A DNA stretch of 64,000 nt, taken from NCBI RefSeq assembly GCF_000407165.1, contig NZ_KE136479.1, positions 1,871,464-1,935,463 of the forward strand, in the 5' to 3' direction. A program made the translations under genes and the position numbers. The notes under the pieces were generated by a model. The model was not told where the DNA came from. It worked only from the letters and a program-made list of their open reading frames with translations, and searched no databases. Shown here piece after piece: positions 33,569 to 45,500 of the stretch. Source of the stretch: Enterococcus haemoperoxidus ATCC BAA-382 (GTDB lineage: Bacteria; Bacillota; Bacilli; Lactobacillales; Enterococcaceae). Each line of letters opens with the position of its first letter. Within the stretch, counting starts at the first letter, position 1.

Positions 33569-34000
33569 TTTTTTATCCGCCCTTTTTTATCCACTTTTCC
33601 AGATTTTCTTAAAATACTTTTCATTTTTTCTGTTAAATCATCCCATTCTCTAACATGACCATGTAATAATCCATCACTTGTTTTATCTAAAATAACTATT
33701 TCTCCATCACTAATTCCAATTCTTCTATCAGTGGTGTTTGGGTTTATTGGTTCTGAATTGTCTAAAGCTTTTTGTCCATTTTTTGGTTTTTTACTTTTTA
33801 CTGAGTTACCTTTATCACTATGTTAATCAGCATCTTCATAAGTACCGTTCTTTGCTATTTTCTGAATATAATCCCCAATAAACCAACCAACTATCCCATT
33901 AGCAAGGTCTTGTGCACTTGGGACTTTCGTTTCAGTACAGATAGAATTAAGAAGTTTACATTATCTAAATCTGGTTTAACTATCGTCGTTACAGGGAGCT
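33565..34000 (-). pseudogene. Decayed orphan toxin tip with RHS linker
   Basis: Minus-strand reading from 34000 gives a damaged RHS linker (TTIVKPDLDN, frameshift, then GWLVG.. and YIQKIAKNGTYEDAD), a TAA at about 33822, then an open tip: SEPINPNTTDRRIGISDGEI, VILDKTSDGLLHGHVREWDD, LTEKMKSILRKSGKVDKKGR. The GLLHGHVREWDDLT pattern is recognisable as the end of a toxin tip, but the activity is unknown. At least one frameshift and one stop inactivate it. Confidence 0.75.
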
Positions 34001-34080
34001 GGGCTACGTGGACTCTATGTATATATCCAGAGCAACTAAAATATACAGCTATTCTGGATTTTTAAATTCTATTTTCAATT
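34000..34080 (-). repeat. Spacer repeat S, copy B
   Basis: It matches 26574-26645, including the CCAGA(G/A)...CTCTGG hairpin. It lies between the immunity gene 34114-34653 and a linker cut at the same codon region as in copy A. A shortened third copy is at about 20937-20985. Confidence 0.8.
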
Positions 34081-34113
34081 CACAATCAATAAGAAATAGC
34101 ACTTATTACTAGA

Positions 34114-34653
34114 TTAAGTTTGGTATAATTCACCATACTTTTCAATTTTTTTATATTCTATTTCAATCTTTTGAATAGCAGAATTCAAAAGATTATTTTT
34201 ATTTATCTCCCACAAACCATTAATAATATTTTCCAACACTTTTTTCCATTCTGCGACAAAATCCTTTTTTGATAATTCTATTCTAGAATCATCGTTTAAC
34301 AGTTTTTTTGTTCCTCCCACAACTGATGTCCACTCTGAATCAATTGTTAAGCAATCATTACTCTGCCAAGACATATTCCAAACACCATGAAATGAACTTG
34401 AAGGCCATTCAATAGTCAGAGTTCCTTCTTCTTTCGTTCGAAGCTGAAATAGCATTTCTAAAACATCATCTATCAGTTCACTTAAATTATATTTATACGA
34501 AACAACTATTGGAATATAATTCCAAAACATTATCATATCTTCTGTATGCAAAATATATGTACTTTCTATTAAATCAGACAAATCTGAAATATCTTCTATT
34601 TCCATTGCTCCATTACTATTTATTTTTGGGTTACTTGCTTGTATTCTAAACAT
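34114..34653 (-). CDS. Unknown protein, probable immunity for the 34671 tip
   Basis: A 179-residue soluble protein of unknown family: YILHTEDMIMFWNYIPIVVS, TLTIEWPSSSFHGVWNMSWQ and a helical C terminus. The middle looks like paired beta strands. It starts 17 bases after the toxin-tip stop on the same strand and is followed by spacer S. The role is inferred from this arrangement. Confidence 0.6.
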   Translation of the reverse strand: MFRIQASNPKINSNGAMEIEDISDLSDLIESTYILHTEDMIMFWNYIPIVVSYKYNLSELIDDVLEMLFQLRTKEEGTLTIEWPSSSFHGVWNMSWQSNDCLTIDSEWTSVVGGTKKLLNDDSRIELSKKDFVAEWKKVLENIINGLWEINKNNLLNSAIQKIEIEYKKIEKYGELYQT

Positions 34654-34670
34654 TACAAAATTTTCCTTTC

Positions 34671-35042
34671 TTATTCTGAGGGATATCCATGAAATGTGCC
34701 TGTTCCATTATTTCTTATCCATATCCTTTTAGCTGGAACTGTACTCCCATCCGGTTTATAAACAACTGAAGATGAACCCGGCGGTAAATCAAAGTACCCA
34801 CTCTCTCTTGCTCCTAATTTTTTTGCTATTTCAGAAGCATAATCCAAATCTTTATTACTCCACTGTCCCTGAGGTGTCCCTTCGCTTTTAGCTGTAGCAG
34901 GCCCTTCTTTCCAGTTCACCCCATGCTTTTTACTACCTTTGTATTTTGCTTCTGGTTTTATTGAGGTATTTTTATTAGCATTTTTTGCTATTTTCTGAAT
35001 ATAATCCGCAATAGTCCAGCATTTCCACCTATGTATAATCAA
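34671..35042 (-). CDS. Orphan toxin tip, unknown enzyme
   Basis: The 123-residue ORF begins in a short linker remnant (WTIADYIQKIAKNANK, compare WFIGDYIQKIAKN in the live RHS gene) and ends with the tip GQWSNKDLDYASEIAKKLGA, ARESGYFDLPPGSSSVVYKP and RIWIRNNGTGTFHGYPSE. The GYFDLPPG and TGTFHGYP segments look like a compact active-site region, but I cannot assign a family. The TTG at 35042 lacks a ribosome site and lies inside the terminator of the cassette before it, so the ORF was joined there by recombination. Confidence 0.6.
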   Translation of the reverse strand: MIIHRWKCWTIADYIQKIAKNANKNTSIKPEAKYKGSKKHGVNWKEGPATAKSEGTPQGQWSNKDLDYASEIAKKLGARESGYFDLPPGSSSVVYKPDGSTVPAKRIWIRNNGTGTFHGYPSE

Positions 35043-35072
35043 AGTAAGGTATAAAACATACCCTACTTTGAA
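35038..35072 (-). terminator. Terminator after the hexapeptide-repeat genes
   Basis: CAAAGTAAGGTAT and ATACCCTACTTTG pair with one mismatch around a four-base loop. Confidence 0.75.
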
Positions 35073-35155
35073 ATGTTTGAATATTAATATAACTATATTT
35101 TTTTCTGCCTAGATAATTAAAATTTAAGATCTCTATTACATATTGCTTACATCAT

Positions 35156-35800
35156 TCAAATCCATCCTTTTAAGCTAAGAATTTTTAGAACCAATTCAAA
35201 CTCTAGAGAAGAAACCTGCTTCTTATATTCTGAGAGAGGAATAGTTGATAGCCCCGTTCTATATGCCCATATTTCTTGTTCCCTTCCTTTAGCAATTATC
35301 AGTATACTTTCATCAATTGAGGATATAGAAAAATAATCATCCAAACTTGATATTACGGCAGTACCACCAATATGCATTACGCCAGTAACTTTTACATCGC
35401 CAAAAATTTGTGCATCACCACTTATAACTACAGCATCAGTTATTACTGCACATCCTGTTATTGAAGCATTTTGGATAACTTGAGCATTTCCTGTTACACA
35501 CGCAAATTCATCTACTACGGCCTTATTGAAAACTTTCCCAAATTTTTCTATAATTCCATTTCCTTTGACCACAGCTTCCTGATTTACCTCACCATAATCT
35601 TTTACATATGCCTGCTCATAGACTTTTGCATCTTTACTAACCCAACTATCATCGTATTGATTCAGATTTTTTTCTGATTCTATAAACCCACCATATTCAC
35701 CTTTTTCTACTACACTAAACTCTCTGATTGCTTGGATTCTATATAATTTATGCCCATCAATTTCTATAGATTCTTTTGTTAATTGATATTTTTTCTCCAT
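35156..35800 (-). CDS. Hexapeptide-repeat (left-handed beta-helix) protein, paralogue 2
   Basis: A 214-residue protein related to the gene before it. The N-terminal cap (YQLTKESIEIDGHKLYRIQA, EYGGFIESEKNLNQYDDSWV) leads into repeated six-residue turns (AKVYEQAYVKDYG, VTGNAQVIQNASITG, AVVISGDAQIFGDVKVTG), then an alpha C-terminal part. Such caps with hexapeptide coils are known from phage and accessory islands, mostly without function. Here two copies directly follow the RHS toxin gene, so they are immunity candidates. Confidence 0.65.
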   Translation of the reverse strand: MEKKYQLTKESIEIDGHKLYRIQAIREFSVVEKGEYGGFIESEKNLNQYDDSWVSKDAKVYEQAYVKDYGEVNQEAVVKGNGIIEKFGKVFNKAVVDEFACVTGNAQVIQNASITGCAVITDAVVISGDAQIFGDVKVTGVMHIGGTAVISSLDDYFSISSIDESILIIAKGREQEIWAYRTGLSTIPLSEYKKQVSSLEFELVLKILSLKGWI

Positions 35801-35820
35801 TAGGTAACTTTCCTTCCCTT

Positions 35821-36477
35821 TTATTTTAGATTAAATCCATTTATTAATAACACTCCATAAATAACCTCACCACAATCCTTCTCATTTTTCATGAACTCTT
35901 CCAGACTCTGTTCATAACCTTCTTGATTTGTTACATAAATTTCGTTGTTTCGAGCTTTATAAATAGTCAATATTTGATTATCTAAATTAATATTCTCTAC
36001 TATAACATAGTCACTAGACGTACGGATGTTTCCTTTGCTTCTAATATATGCATTACCATATATAGTCACGTCCCCACTTATAATACTGTTTCCCTTAACT
36101 GTTCCTGCAACTCTTGCTTCGTCATAAATTCTTGCCTGACCAGAAATGTGTGCGGATTCACGGATCCAAGCATTGCCATAAACTTTTGCATTGCCTTTAA
36201 CTACAGCATATTGGAAAATAATAGCATTCTCAAAAACGACTGCAGATTCTTTCACATTCGCTACATGTTCGACCCTAGCATCACCATATACTTTTGCTTC
36301 GTCATATACCCAACTATCATCATATTGATTCAAATTTTCTTCGGATTCCACGAATCCACCATACTCTCCACAGTTTACATCAGAAAAGTTTTTAATTGCT
36401 TGGATTCTATATAAAATGTGCCCTTCATACTGTATATATTTTTCAGTTAATCTATATTTTTTTGTCTCTTCATTCAT
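35821..36477 (-). CDS. Hexapeptide-repeat (left-handed beta-helix) protein, immunity candidate for the live RHS tip
   Basis: A 218-residue protein with cap YRLTEKYIQYEGHILYRIQA and EYGGFVESEENLNQYDDSWV, then coils such as AKVYGDARVEHVANVKESAV, VKGNAKVYGNAWIRESAHIS and GQARIYDEARVAG. GAGGTGAC precedes the ATG. It is the first gene after the RHS stop (31 bases away), the place where the cognate immunity gene is found in such loci. A beta-helix that mimics a nucleic acid surface would be a reasonable mode of action, but that is inference. Confidence 0.65.
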   Translation of the reverse strand: MNEETKKYRLTEKYIQYEGHILYRIQAIKNFSDVNCGEYGGFVESEENLNQYDDSWVYDEAKVYGDARVEHVANVKESAVVFENAIIFQYAVVKGNAKVYGNAWIRESAHISGQARIYDEARVAGTVKGNSIISGDVTIYGNAYIRSKGNIRTSSDYVIVENINLDNQILTIYKARNNEIYVTNQEGYEQSLEEFMKNEKDCGEVIYGVLLINGFNLK

Positions 36478-36508
36478 AGCTACGTCACCTCACAAGTAAT
36501 ATATATAG

Positions 36509-39500
36509 TTATTTTCCAAATGAAATAACGGAACCATCTGGTGCCAAATCTATATACTTACCATTTTTTCTATACCTTTTAACTCCCGGCGTATCTCCTT
36601 TAACGGGTTTCCCTTGAACACCTTTTTTAGCTGTTCTTGCAAATTCTTCTGCTTTTCTCAGATATTCTTCAACAGTCTTTGCCCCAACTTCTTCTCCATG
36701 TCTATCAAAATGATCTTCTAAAGAATCTTTTTCAGTTTTATATGAACCTTTAGCCCACTTTCCAGTATCTAAATCTCTATTTTTTGCTATTTTCTGAATA
36801 TAATCCCCAATAAACCAGCCAACTATCCCATTAGCAAGATCTTGTGCACTTGGGACTTTCGGTAAAGATGGGAATGAGAAGTTGCCAGTATCTAGATTTG
36901 GTTTAGGTATCGTCGTTACAGGTGGGACTACTGGGACTCTTGGTATTGGAATCACAAAGGCGGCTCCTACAACCAACCCTTTATTCTTACCTGTCCATTT
37001 TTTATCCGCCGTATCACAAACTTTCTTGATTCGAACGGTTGCCATCATACGAGTGGCTTGTGCACGTTGAACTTGTACTTGATAGCGATAGGCCGCACTT
37101 TGGTAATACAATGCCTGACTGTAGGTCTGATAGCCTGCAGGCTGCCCATTTCTTCCTCGGATATAATTGGCACCGACATAACTACGTTGTGGGTAATACG
37201 TTCTTCCAACATAATTCCCCACATAACGAACACCAGATGCAATTCCTCCCCATGAACTTGAAACTCGAGGTGAGGATGGGACAACAGCATTCCAGACTGC
37301 TTTTACACCATTCCAGACAGTGCTAGCTATTTTTTTGACACCGTTCCAAACTTTTTGGGCTACTTTTTTCACTTGTTTCTTGACATTGTTCCATGCCTTA
37401 GACCACCAACCAGCATTTCCGCTGCGATCACGGTATTTCTGCGGGTTGTTTTCTACATAGATATAGCGGTTCTGGCTTTGAGGTTGTTCTACTTTTCCAT
37501 ACCAGGTATCTTCTTGTAGGAAACGTCCTGTTGTGGTGCTGTATTCTCTAGCACGTAAATGGATCCGATTCGACTGATCATGGTATTCACTGCGGTAGCC
37601 GTACTCATTTTCTAAACGTAAGGTGGCTTCCCCATATTCATTATACAAGGTATTGGTGATTAATTCACCGCTTTGTCGATTCGTGATCGTACCAATACTG
37701 CTATAGCCATCACGATGGTATTGATCTTCTTGGTCTCCTACGATATCGGTTTCTTCACCAAAGGTAAATTCTTGTCTTTGGGTGGTTTTGACTTTTTTAT
37801 CATAAGTTTCTTGCGTGAGCTTAGCTGGACTAGTGTGTTCTTGATTGTATTCGTTCAATGACGTGACGATTTTGATTGAATGATTTTTATCCAGCTCTTT
37901 TTTTAGTTTCTCCGTTTCAACGGTTTTTCTTGGTTTATCATGGTCTTTGCGCCACGGACGATCTTTTGGTAAACAGCGTAAGCGATCGGCCATGGTTGGC
38001 TGTTTCGCTACAGCAGTCAAGATTTCATGTAAGGTAACATCTTGGTTGTTTAGAGCTAATTGGGCGGTACGATCGGTTTGTTTCATCCAAGCCTTTAGAT
38101 CGGTTTTGATCCGGCGCCCGTGTTCGGTTGCCGTCCCTTTGATCACACGATTACCTAGTGCATCGTATCCATAAAGGGTATAAACACCGTTACTGCTTGT
38201 TTCTTGAATCAAGCGATCTTCTACATCATAGAGATACGTGGTCACTTCACCGGTCATGGCAATCTTTTTGGAGACATTGCCATTGGCATCATATTCAAAT
38301 TTAGCGCCTTTTTCACTCGTGATTTCGGTGACTTGATTCATATTATTGACTTTGTATTCATAGAAGGTTTTCTCTTTGTCATTGACCTTTTCTGAATAGG
38401 TAATTCGATTACCAGCATCATCGTAATAGTACTCGATTTCAGTCTTTTTCTTGCCTTCGACTTCGATGACTTTCGTCAGTTGATCTTCCGCATCATACTC
38501 ATACGTTTTTTCAAGTGTTAATTTCGGGTATTGAATCGTTTCTTTTTGAAGATTGTCATTTTCGTCGTACGCATAGGTCATTTTGGCTAATGATTTTCCA
38601 TTTGCTTCTAAGGTTTCAGCTGAGCTGATTTCTCCTGTAGCTAAATAGTCATATTGTGTGATTGTGCCATTTGGATAGCTGATTTTTTTGACTTGACCTG
38701 CTCCGTCGTGTTCGTATACCGTTTTTTGATCACCATCTGCTACAACGGTTAGTTGATTTTTCTTATCGTATTCATACGTGATTTTTCGTTCGCTTGGGTA
38801 GGTCACGCTAGTCTTGCGTCCTAAAGCATCATAGCCGTATGTTAAGTTTTCACCTTTTTCATCCGTTGCCTTCGTCAAATCTCCGTATTGATTGTATTCA
38901 AATGTCACCTCGCCTTTGGTTGGCACAGCTTGCTTCAACGCTTCATTGTCGATTGCTACAGTTGGTTCCGTTGTTTCATAAGCCGCACTTTTCATTTTTT
39001 CTTCATCCGTAAAGGTATATGTGAAGTTGGCATTTTTGGTGACTTTTTCGACAAGCTGATTCATTTCATCGTACTTGTATTGAATCGTCTCTTCTTTTGG
39101 TGTAGTTGTTTGCGCTAATTGTCCATCTAACGTATACTCGTAACTTTCTTTTTTTCCATTGGCTGAAAGAACACTGTCCAACTCACCTGTTGGCGAATAG
39201 TTGAAGGTAGTCTGATTACCAAGCGCATCTTTGACACTGGTCAAATTGCTTTGAAGATCGTAGGTATAATTAGTTGTTTTTCCTAAGCGATTTTTGACGC
39301 TAGTCAGTTGATCGTTTGCGTCATAGCCAAAATGTTTTTCTTTGCCCTTTGCATCCGTTTCTTTCACTAAATTCCCGTTACCATCGTAGTCCATTGCCAT
39401 TTGATGGTTTCTAGGATCTGTGATTTTTGCGACTTGCTGTAATTGATCATAAGCATAGGTTGTTTTATGCCCGAGTTCATCGGTTTCTTCTGCTACTTGA

Positions 39501-42500
39501 TTTAATTTGTTGTACGTGTAACTAGAAGTAAAGGCCATTGGATCTTGTTCTTTGGTCACATTTCCATTACTGTCATATTCGTAGGTAGAAACTTGTTCGC
39601 CAGGTGCGATAAAGCGGGTCACTTGACCATTTTCATCGTATTCTGTTTTCGTTTTATTACCACGAATATCTGTCATTTCAGAAACTCGATCTAGTAAATC
39701 ATAACTGTAGGCAACACTCGTTTTATTAGGATAAGTCAGTTTTGTGAGCTGTCCAAATTTATTGTAGTCGTAAGTCGTTTTTTTGCCTGCTGCATTCGTT
39801 TCTGCTATGCGCTGTTGATAGTGATTATAACGATACGTTTCAAGTGGTTCTTTTCTAACGTTGTCTTTTACAGCAAGTAAATTGCGGTAAGTGTCATACT
39901 CATACAAGCGTTTATAGCCTTTGGCATTTGTTTCAGAAGCAAGTTGACCATCAGAAGTATAGGTCATTTCTGTCACGGCTTTTTTAGGATCTGTGATTTT
40001 TGAAAGATTTCCGTGTGCATCATATTCATAGGTTGTGATGCGTTTATTTGGTTCTGTTTTTTTCAATAGTTGGTCATTGGCATTATACTCATAACTTGTT
40101 TTGTTGCCCTTGAAATCTGTTTCAGCAATTTTCCGTCCAACTGGATCATAGCTTACTGTTTGTTGGAATTTTTTAGCATTGATTGTTTGGATCAGCTGAT
40201 TATTACCATCATAGGCATAAGTTGTTTGATTTCCTTCAGCATCGATTTCTGTTATGACATTGCCATTGGCATCATACTTGATTTTTTGACTATTTCCTAG
40301 AGGATCTTTGGTTTCGATCAAGCGATTATTTTTGTCATAGCTATAGGTCGTAACCTCATTTTTAGCGGTTGTTGATTGCACTAGTTGACTGTTTTTGTTA
40401 TAGGCATAACGTTGTGTTTGGCCTAATGGATTGGTTTCTTTGATTAAATTTCCGCGTTTATCATAACTATAGGCATATTTCCCGCCATTTGGCATCACTT
40501 CTTCCAAAACATGTCCTAAGCCATCGTAAGTTAACGTTTGACTGGTTTCTTGTGGATGAGTGATTTTCGTTTGCTGTCCTAGCTTATTGTATGCATAGCT
40601 TGTTTTATTGCCTGCCGCATCAGTTTCGGCAATTTTTTCTCCAAAAAGATTGTATTCATAGGAAATTTTTCGTTTTTGTTCATCCGTCGCTGTAAGCATC
40701 TGACCATTTTTATCATAGGTGTAGCTTTCACTTTTACCATTGCTGTCGGATTGCTTGATACGCTGACCAAGAACATCATAGCTATAATTGATCGTGACGT
40801 TTCCTGGCGTTACTTCTTTTGTTAATTGATTTAATAAGTCATAGGAATACGCTGTTTTTCGACCGATTGCATCTTCAAACGAAACTAAATTTCCGCTGGC
40901 ATCGTAAGAGAGCTGCGTTATTTGCCCCAATGGATCAGTTGATGCTTGTAATTGATTATCTTTCGTATAGCTATAGGTTGTCTTATTGCCTAATGCATCG
41001 ATTTTTTCAACTAAATTACTATTGGCATCATAATGATATTGGATAATATCCCCCGTTGGTTCAACTGTTGTCGCTAGCTGATTCAACGAATTATAAGTGG
41101 ATAGCTTCTTATTTCCCAACGCATCGGTTTGTGAAAGAACGTTCCCTTCCCCATCGTACGTGTAGGTTAACACGTTACCATCTGGATCCGTGATTTTCGT
41201 CACATTCCCTTGATTGTCGGTTTCATAGACTGTTTTATTTCCAGCAGCATCGGTTTGCTCTGAAAGATAGCCTAGCGGATTGAAACCAAACGAACGCTGG
41301 TTATTTTCAGGATCGATTTCTGTTGTTTTGTTGCCTCTTGAATCATAGGTATACTTGGTTTCACGATCACCTGATAATTCCTTTAGCAATTGACTTTTCT
41401 CGTTATAAGAATAGGTGGTTTTCAGTCCATTACGATCGGTTTTAGCCGTTATATTTCCCAACTCATCGTATTCATAGAGAATCGTCGTTTGATCTGGATA
41501 TGTTTCTTTGATCCGTTGATTTTTTTGGTCATATTCATACGTTGTTTCTTGTTTTAATGCATCGACTTTTTTGATTAGATTTTGATTTTCATCGTAAGCA
41601 TAGGTCGTTTTTTTCTTATCATCGACTGTCTCAGTTAAAGGATCACCTAGGGCATTTAAGGTATAACGTGTAATTGAACCTGTAGCTGTTTTTTCTTCGA
41701 TTACTTGGTTTAATTCATTATAAGTAAATGTTTTCGCATTCCCCAGATAATCTGTTTCCTTAGTTATATTTCCATTTGCATCATACTCAAATGTTTTTTT
41801 CCCGCCTGCAGGATTGATCTCAGCAATTTTTCTGCCTAATTTATCATACGTAAAACTTGTCTGATTTCCGTTAAAATCGGTTTCTGACAGTAAGTATCCT
41901 TCTGGACTATAGGAATAGGTCTTTGTATTCCCATTGAAATCTGTTTCTTCAATGAGCTCACCACGTTTATTTCGTTTAAACGTTTTAGCATTTCCAGCTG
42001 CATCAAATTCTTTGGTGATCAAGCCTTTTGCATCATATTCATACCCAGTTTTTGCTCCATGAGCATCACTGATCGATGTTAAATTACCAGCATGATACGT
42101 ATAATTTTCTGTAGTTCCATCCGCATCGGTCTTACTCGTCACTTTTCCTTGTTCATCATAAGAATAGGTAATCGTTTTTCCATCTGGACGTGTGGTTTGT
42201 AGTAATTTTCCTTGTTCATTGTAATGATAACTGGTTTTCTTTCCTAAACGATCCGTTTGCTCTGTCAATTGGTTACTAGCATTGTACAAGCTGACTTCTG
42301 TACTCCCATCTGGGAAAATCGTTTTAGTCACATTACCATTTGCGTCGTTTTCATAAGTTGTTTTATTGCCTGCTCGATCAATTTCCTCGATCAGCTGGTA
42401 GCGGTCATTATAGCGTTTGGTTTCGCTTTTACCATCAGCATATTCAATCTTTGTTGGTTGGAAATGTTCATTATAGGTAGTGATTTCTTTGTTTCCATTG

Positions 42501-45500
42501 CCGTCGATGGTCGTCGTTTTATTTTTTTCATACGTGATCGTAACAGTATTGTCTTTGGCATCTGTTTGTTCGATAACACGGCCTTCCTTATCAAATTTAT
42601 TTTGATAAAGTAATGTTCCTTCGTCATCAGAATACGAAGTCATAAAGTGATTATCATTGTACGTATAGACTATTTTTTTCCCTAACGCATCGATCACTTT
42701 TGTTAAGTTTCCTTTTGCATCGTATTCATAGGAGTTCGTCGTCTGATCTGGGAAAGTGGCTTTTTTTATGTGCCCATTATCGTCCCAGTCAAATAAAACT
42801 TTGCCGCCGTTAAATTGTTTGATTGATTTTAGAAATCCAGTTTCTTCTTCGTAGCTATATTCTTTGGTTTGACCATAAGCATTGGTAATTTTTCTTATTT
42901 GACCTGTTGCATCGAATAGATAGGTCAACTTTTGTTCCGTATTTGTCAATTCAAAGCTGCGTTTTTCATCTTTGATTTTTTTCGTCAACGTATAGGGCGA
43001 ATCATCGGATACTTGATAGCGACCATCTTTCCCACGATCGAAAAAGATTTTACCGCCATCCTCTTTTGTGAGCATCATTGATTTGTCTTCTAATTGATTT
43101 AAGGTCAAGTATTGATTTAGTGTCCAGTTTCTGCCGACTGGGCTATCCATGCCGCCGCCTTTAGAATTATAGGTTCTAGCAAAAAGTTGCTCTTCTTCGA
43201 AATCATACCAAACACTATCCGTCATTTCATAAATTAAATTTCCACTCCCAATGTTGATTGGTTCAAAACCGTATTTACAATGTTTCCCTCGACCAACAGA
43301 TAATGCATCTAAGCGGATTTTATCGGCCTTAGAAAGTGGTTGTGACTGATAAGCTTTTCCTTGATTTTTCTTTGGATTTCGAATAAATACAGTATTTCCT
43401 TGGGTCAATAATTCATCTTTCATGTTATTATCCCGCATAAATGTTGCTCGTTGTTTTTCTAAGCCGTAGAATTTTAAGAGACGTGGTAATGTATCTTGAC
43501 TGGTCACTTTGTATAGTTGGAACTGATCATAGGTTTGCTTTGATTCTTCCGTTCCATGCGTGATCGTGGCTTCCACTTTGTAAAGATGATTTTCTTTCAA
43601 CGAGCTGGTCAATAATGTATTGGTTTGCCAATTGCTGGAAAGTTCTAAATAACGATTAGCGTGTTCAAATAGTTTTGGGTAATTAGGAAAGATATAATCT
43701 CGCCCAATCGATGGATCTGTTCCTGAGAAGGTCACTTTATTTTTATCACTTGTATCAAGCACACGATAATTTATCTTAGCATCTGGTCGACCGACACCAT
43801 CCATCCCTAATGCTTGAAACTGAACTAAGCCGTCATTATCAGAACTGACAAACGGACGTAGTTTCAAGGTCGTGTCTTTAAGCGGCATGTTTTTATCAAT
43901 TGGCGGTCGTTCACGATGCTTGATCACTAAATAAGGAGAGGCAGTGGTCACGCCGCCTTTTGGTGCAGCAAAAACTTCAGCGGTAGAATAAGGCAATTCA
44001 TGTGACGTGACTTTATTCGTTTTAACGATCATCCCGAAATTACTGCCGCCATTGATCCAATCGTTTGCCAAATGAGTGATATCAAAATTAACTCTACGGT
44101 TATTTGGATCAATGCCACCAATCATGGTTTCTTTGCCTGCCTCATTGGCAGGTGGTCCATAAGGAAATTTTGCATCACTAAACCCTTTATACGTAGCTTT
44201 AGAAAAGGCTCCAATGTCTTTAGTTAAGCCATGAACTTCAAAATGGCGATTGACTACCTTTCCACTGCCATCTTTTGCACGATCTCCCCAAAAACCAGGT
44301 GCTCCTGTTCTAAATAATGAAAGGTTTGCTGATTCGATTTCTCTACCTTTGCCAATTTTTTTCAATTCTGCATCAGGGATCTTAATCAAACCATACGTGA
44401 CAAAATGAGCAGCACCTAGTGTTCCGTTATAGCCATCATCATAGCCGATATACATATAATCTTGGAACCAATAATTCATTTTGTCATCATACTGACGAAT
44501 ACTAGTCGCTTCAATTCCTTGCTCGATTTTCGCTTGGACAAATTGGACATTAACACGTGCCGATTTCAAGTTTTGACTTTTTTCTTTATCAAGAGCTTTT
44601 AGCGTCAAGGTATTCGTTTTACTGTCAAAATCAGCCTCTGCAGTTGAAATAAAATCACCTGTTATTGTTTCAATCGTTGGTGTAGGAACTGCACTGACAA
44701 GTTTCTCACCTTCATAAAGACCAATGATCCCCAGATCTTTTTCTTCTTTTGCTTGCAGGGTATCAGGTAGTTTTAACCTAAATTTAACGCTCGTCAGATC
44801 GGTTTCTTCAGAAATATATTGACTGACTTTGACTCCAGTTGGCTGATACGAAATTTCTACAGGCTCCAAATCATTTTCCGCAGCTAATAATACTTTGTCG
44901 TCTTTAACTGCTTGAACTTCGTATTTATCGTCTGGTAAACCGATTCCTACTTTTGACTCACCAACCTTGACTGTAGGCACTTCTTCTTCAGTCACTTCAT
45001 TAGGTACTTGGACTTCGATCTGCTCTTTCGCTGTATAAATGTCTTTTTCCTCTTCAAAAGTACCATTAAATTCCTGCCAGTTGTCCTTCTCTTGTTCATA
45101 ATGGATGGGTTCTGTAAAGACAACAGTTTCTCCCACACCAGTTTCAGGATGAACAAAAGTTTTGGTTGTCTCAGAACGATCGGCTAACACTTCTGTCAGT
45201 CCTTTTTTAACCATGTCATCTTTGACTGATGCCAACATACTTTTTTCTTCTGCTTCAAATGCTGATTTCAATTGCGGTGCAACTTCTAGAGTTGGTTCTA
45301 TTTTGTCGTCAGCTTCTTTAGTCGCTTTTTTTTCTTTCGGAATACTCTCGTCAGCTTCTTTGAGTTTTTGCTGTGTTTGTTGATCAAGCTCTTCTTTTTT
45401 TACTTTTTCCTGTGTAGCAATTACTTCACTTGAGCCAACAGTTTCTGCTTTTTCATTTTCTTGTGCAAAACTTTGAATCGCTCCCCATGGAAACAATCCT

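Noticed and set aside
38200-43000. Periodic repeats that might suggest a CRISPR or satellite array
   Set aside because: The period follows the YD protein repeat in one long coding frame; units are not identical and there are no spacers.
37039-44800. Many plus-strand and alternate minus-strand frames inside the RHS gene
   Set aside because: They are shadows of the repetitive YD codons; none has a ribosome site or protein-like composition.
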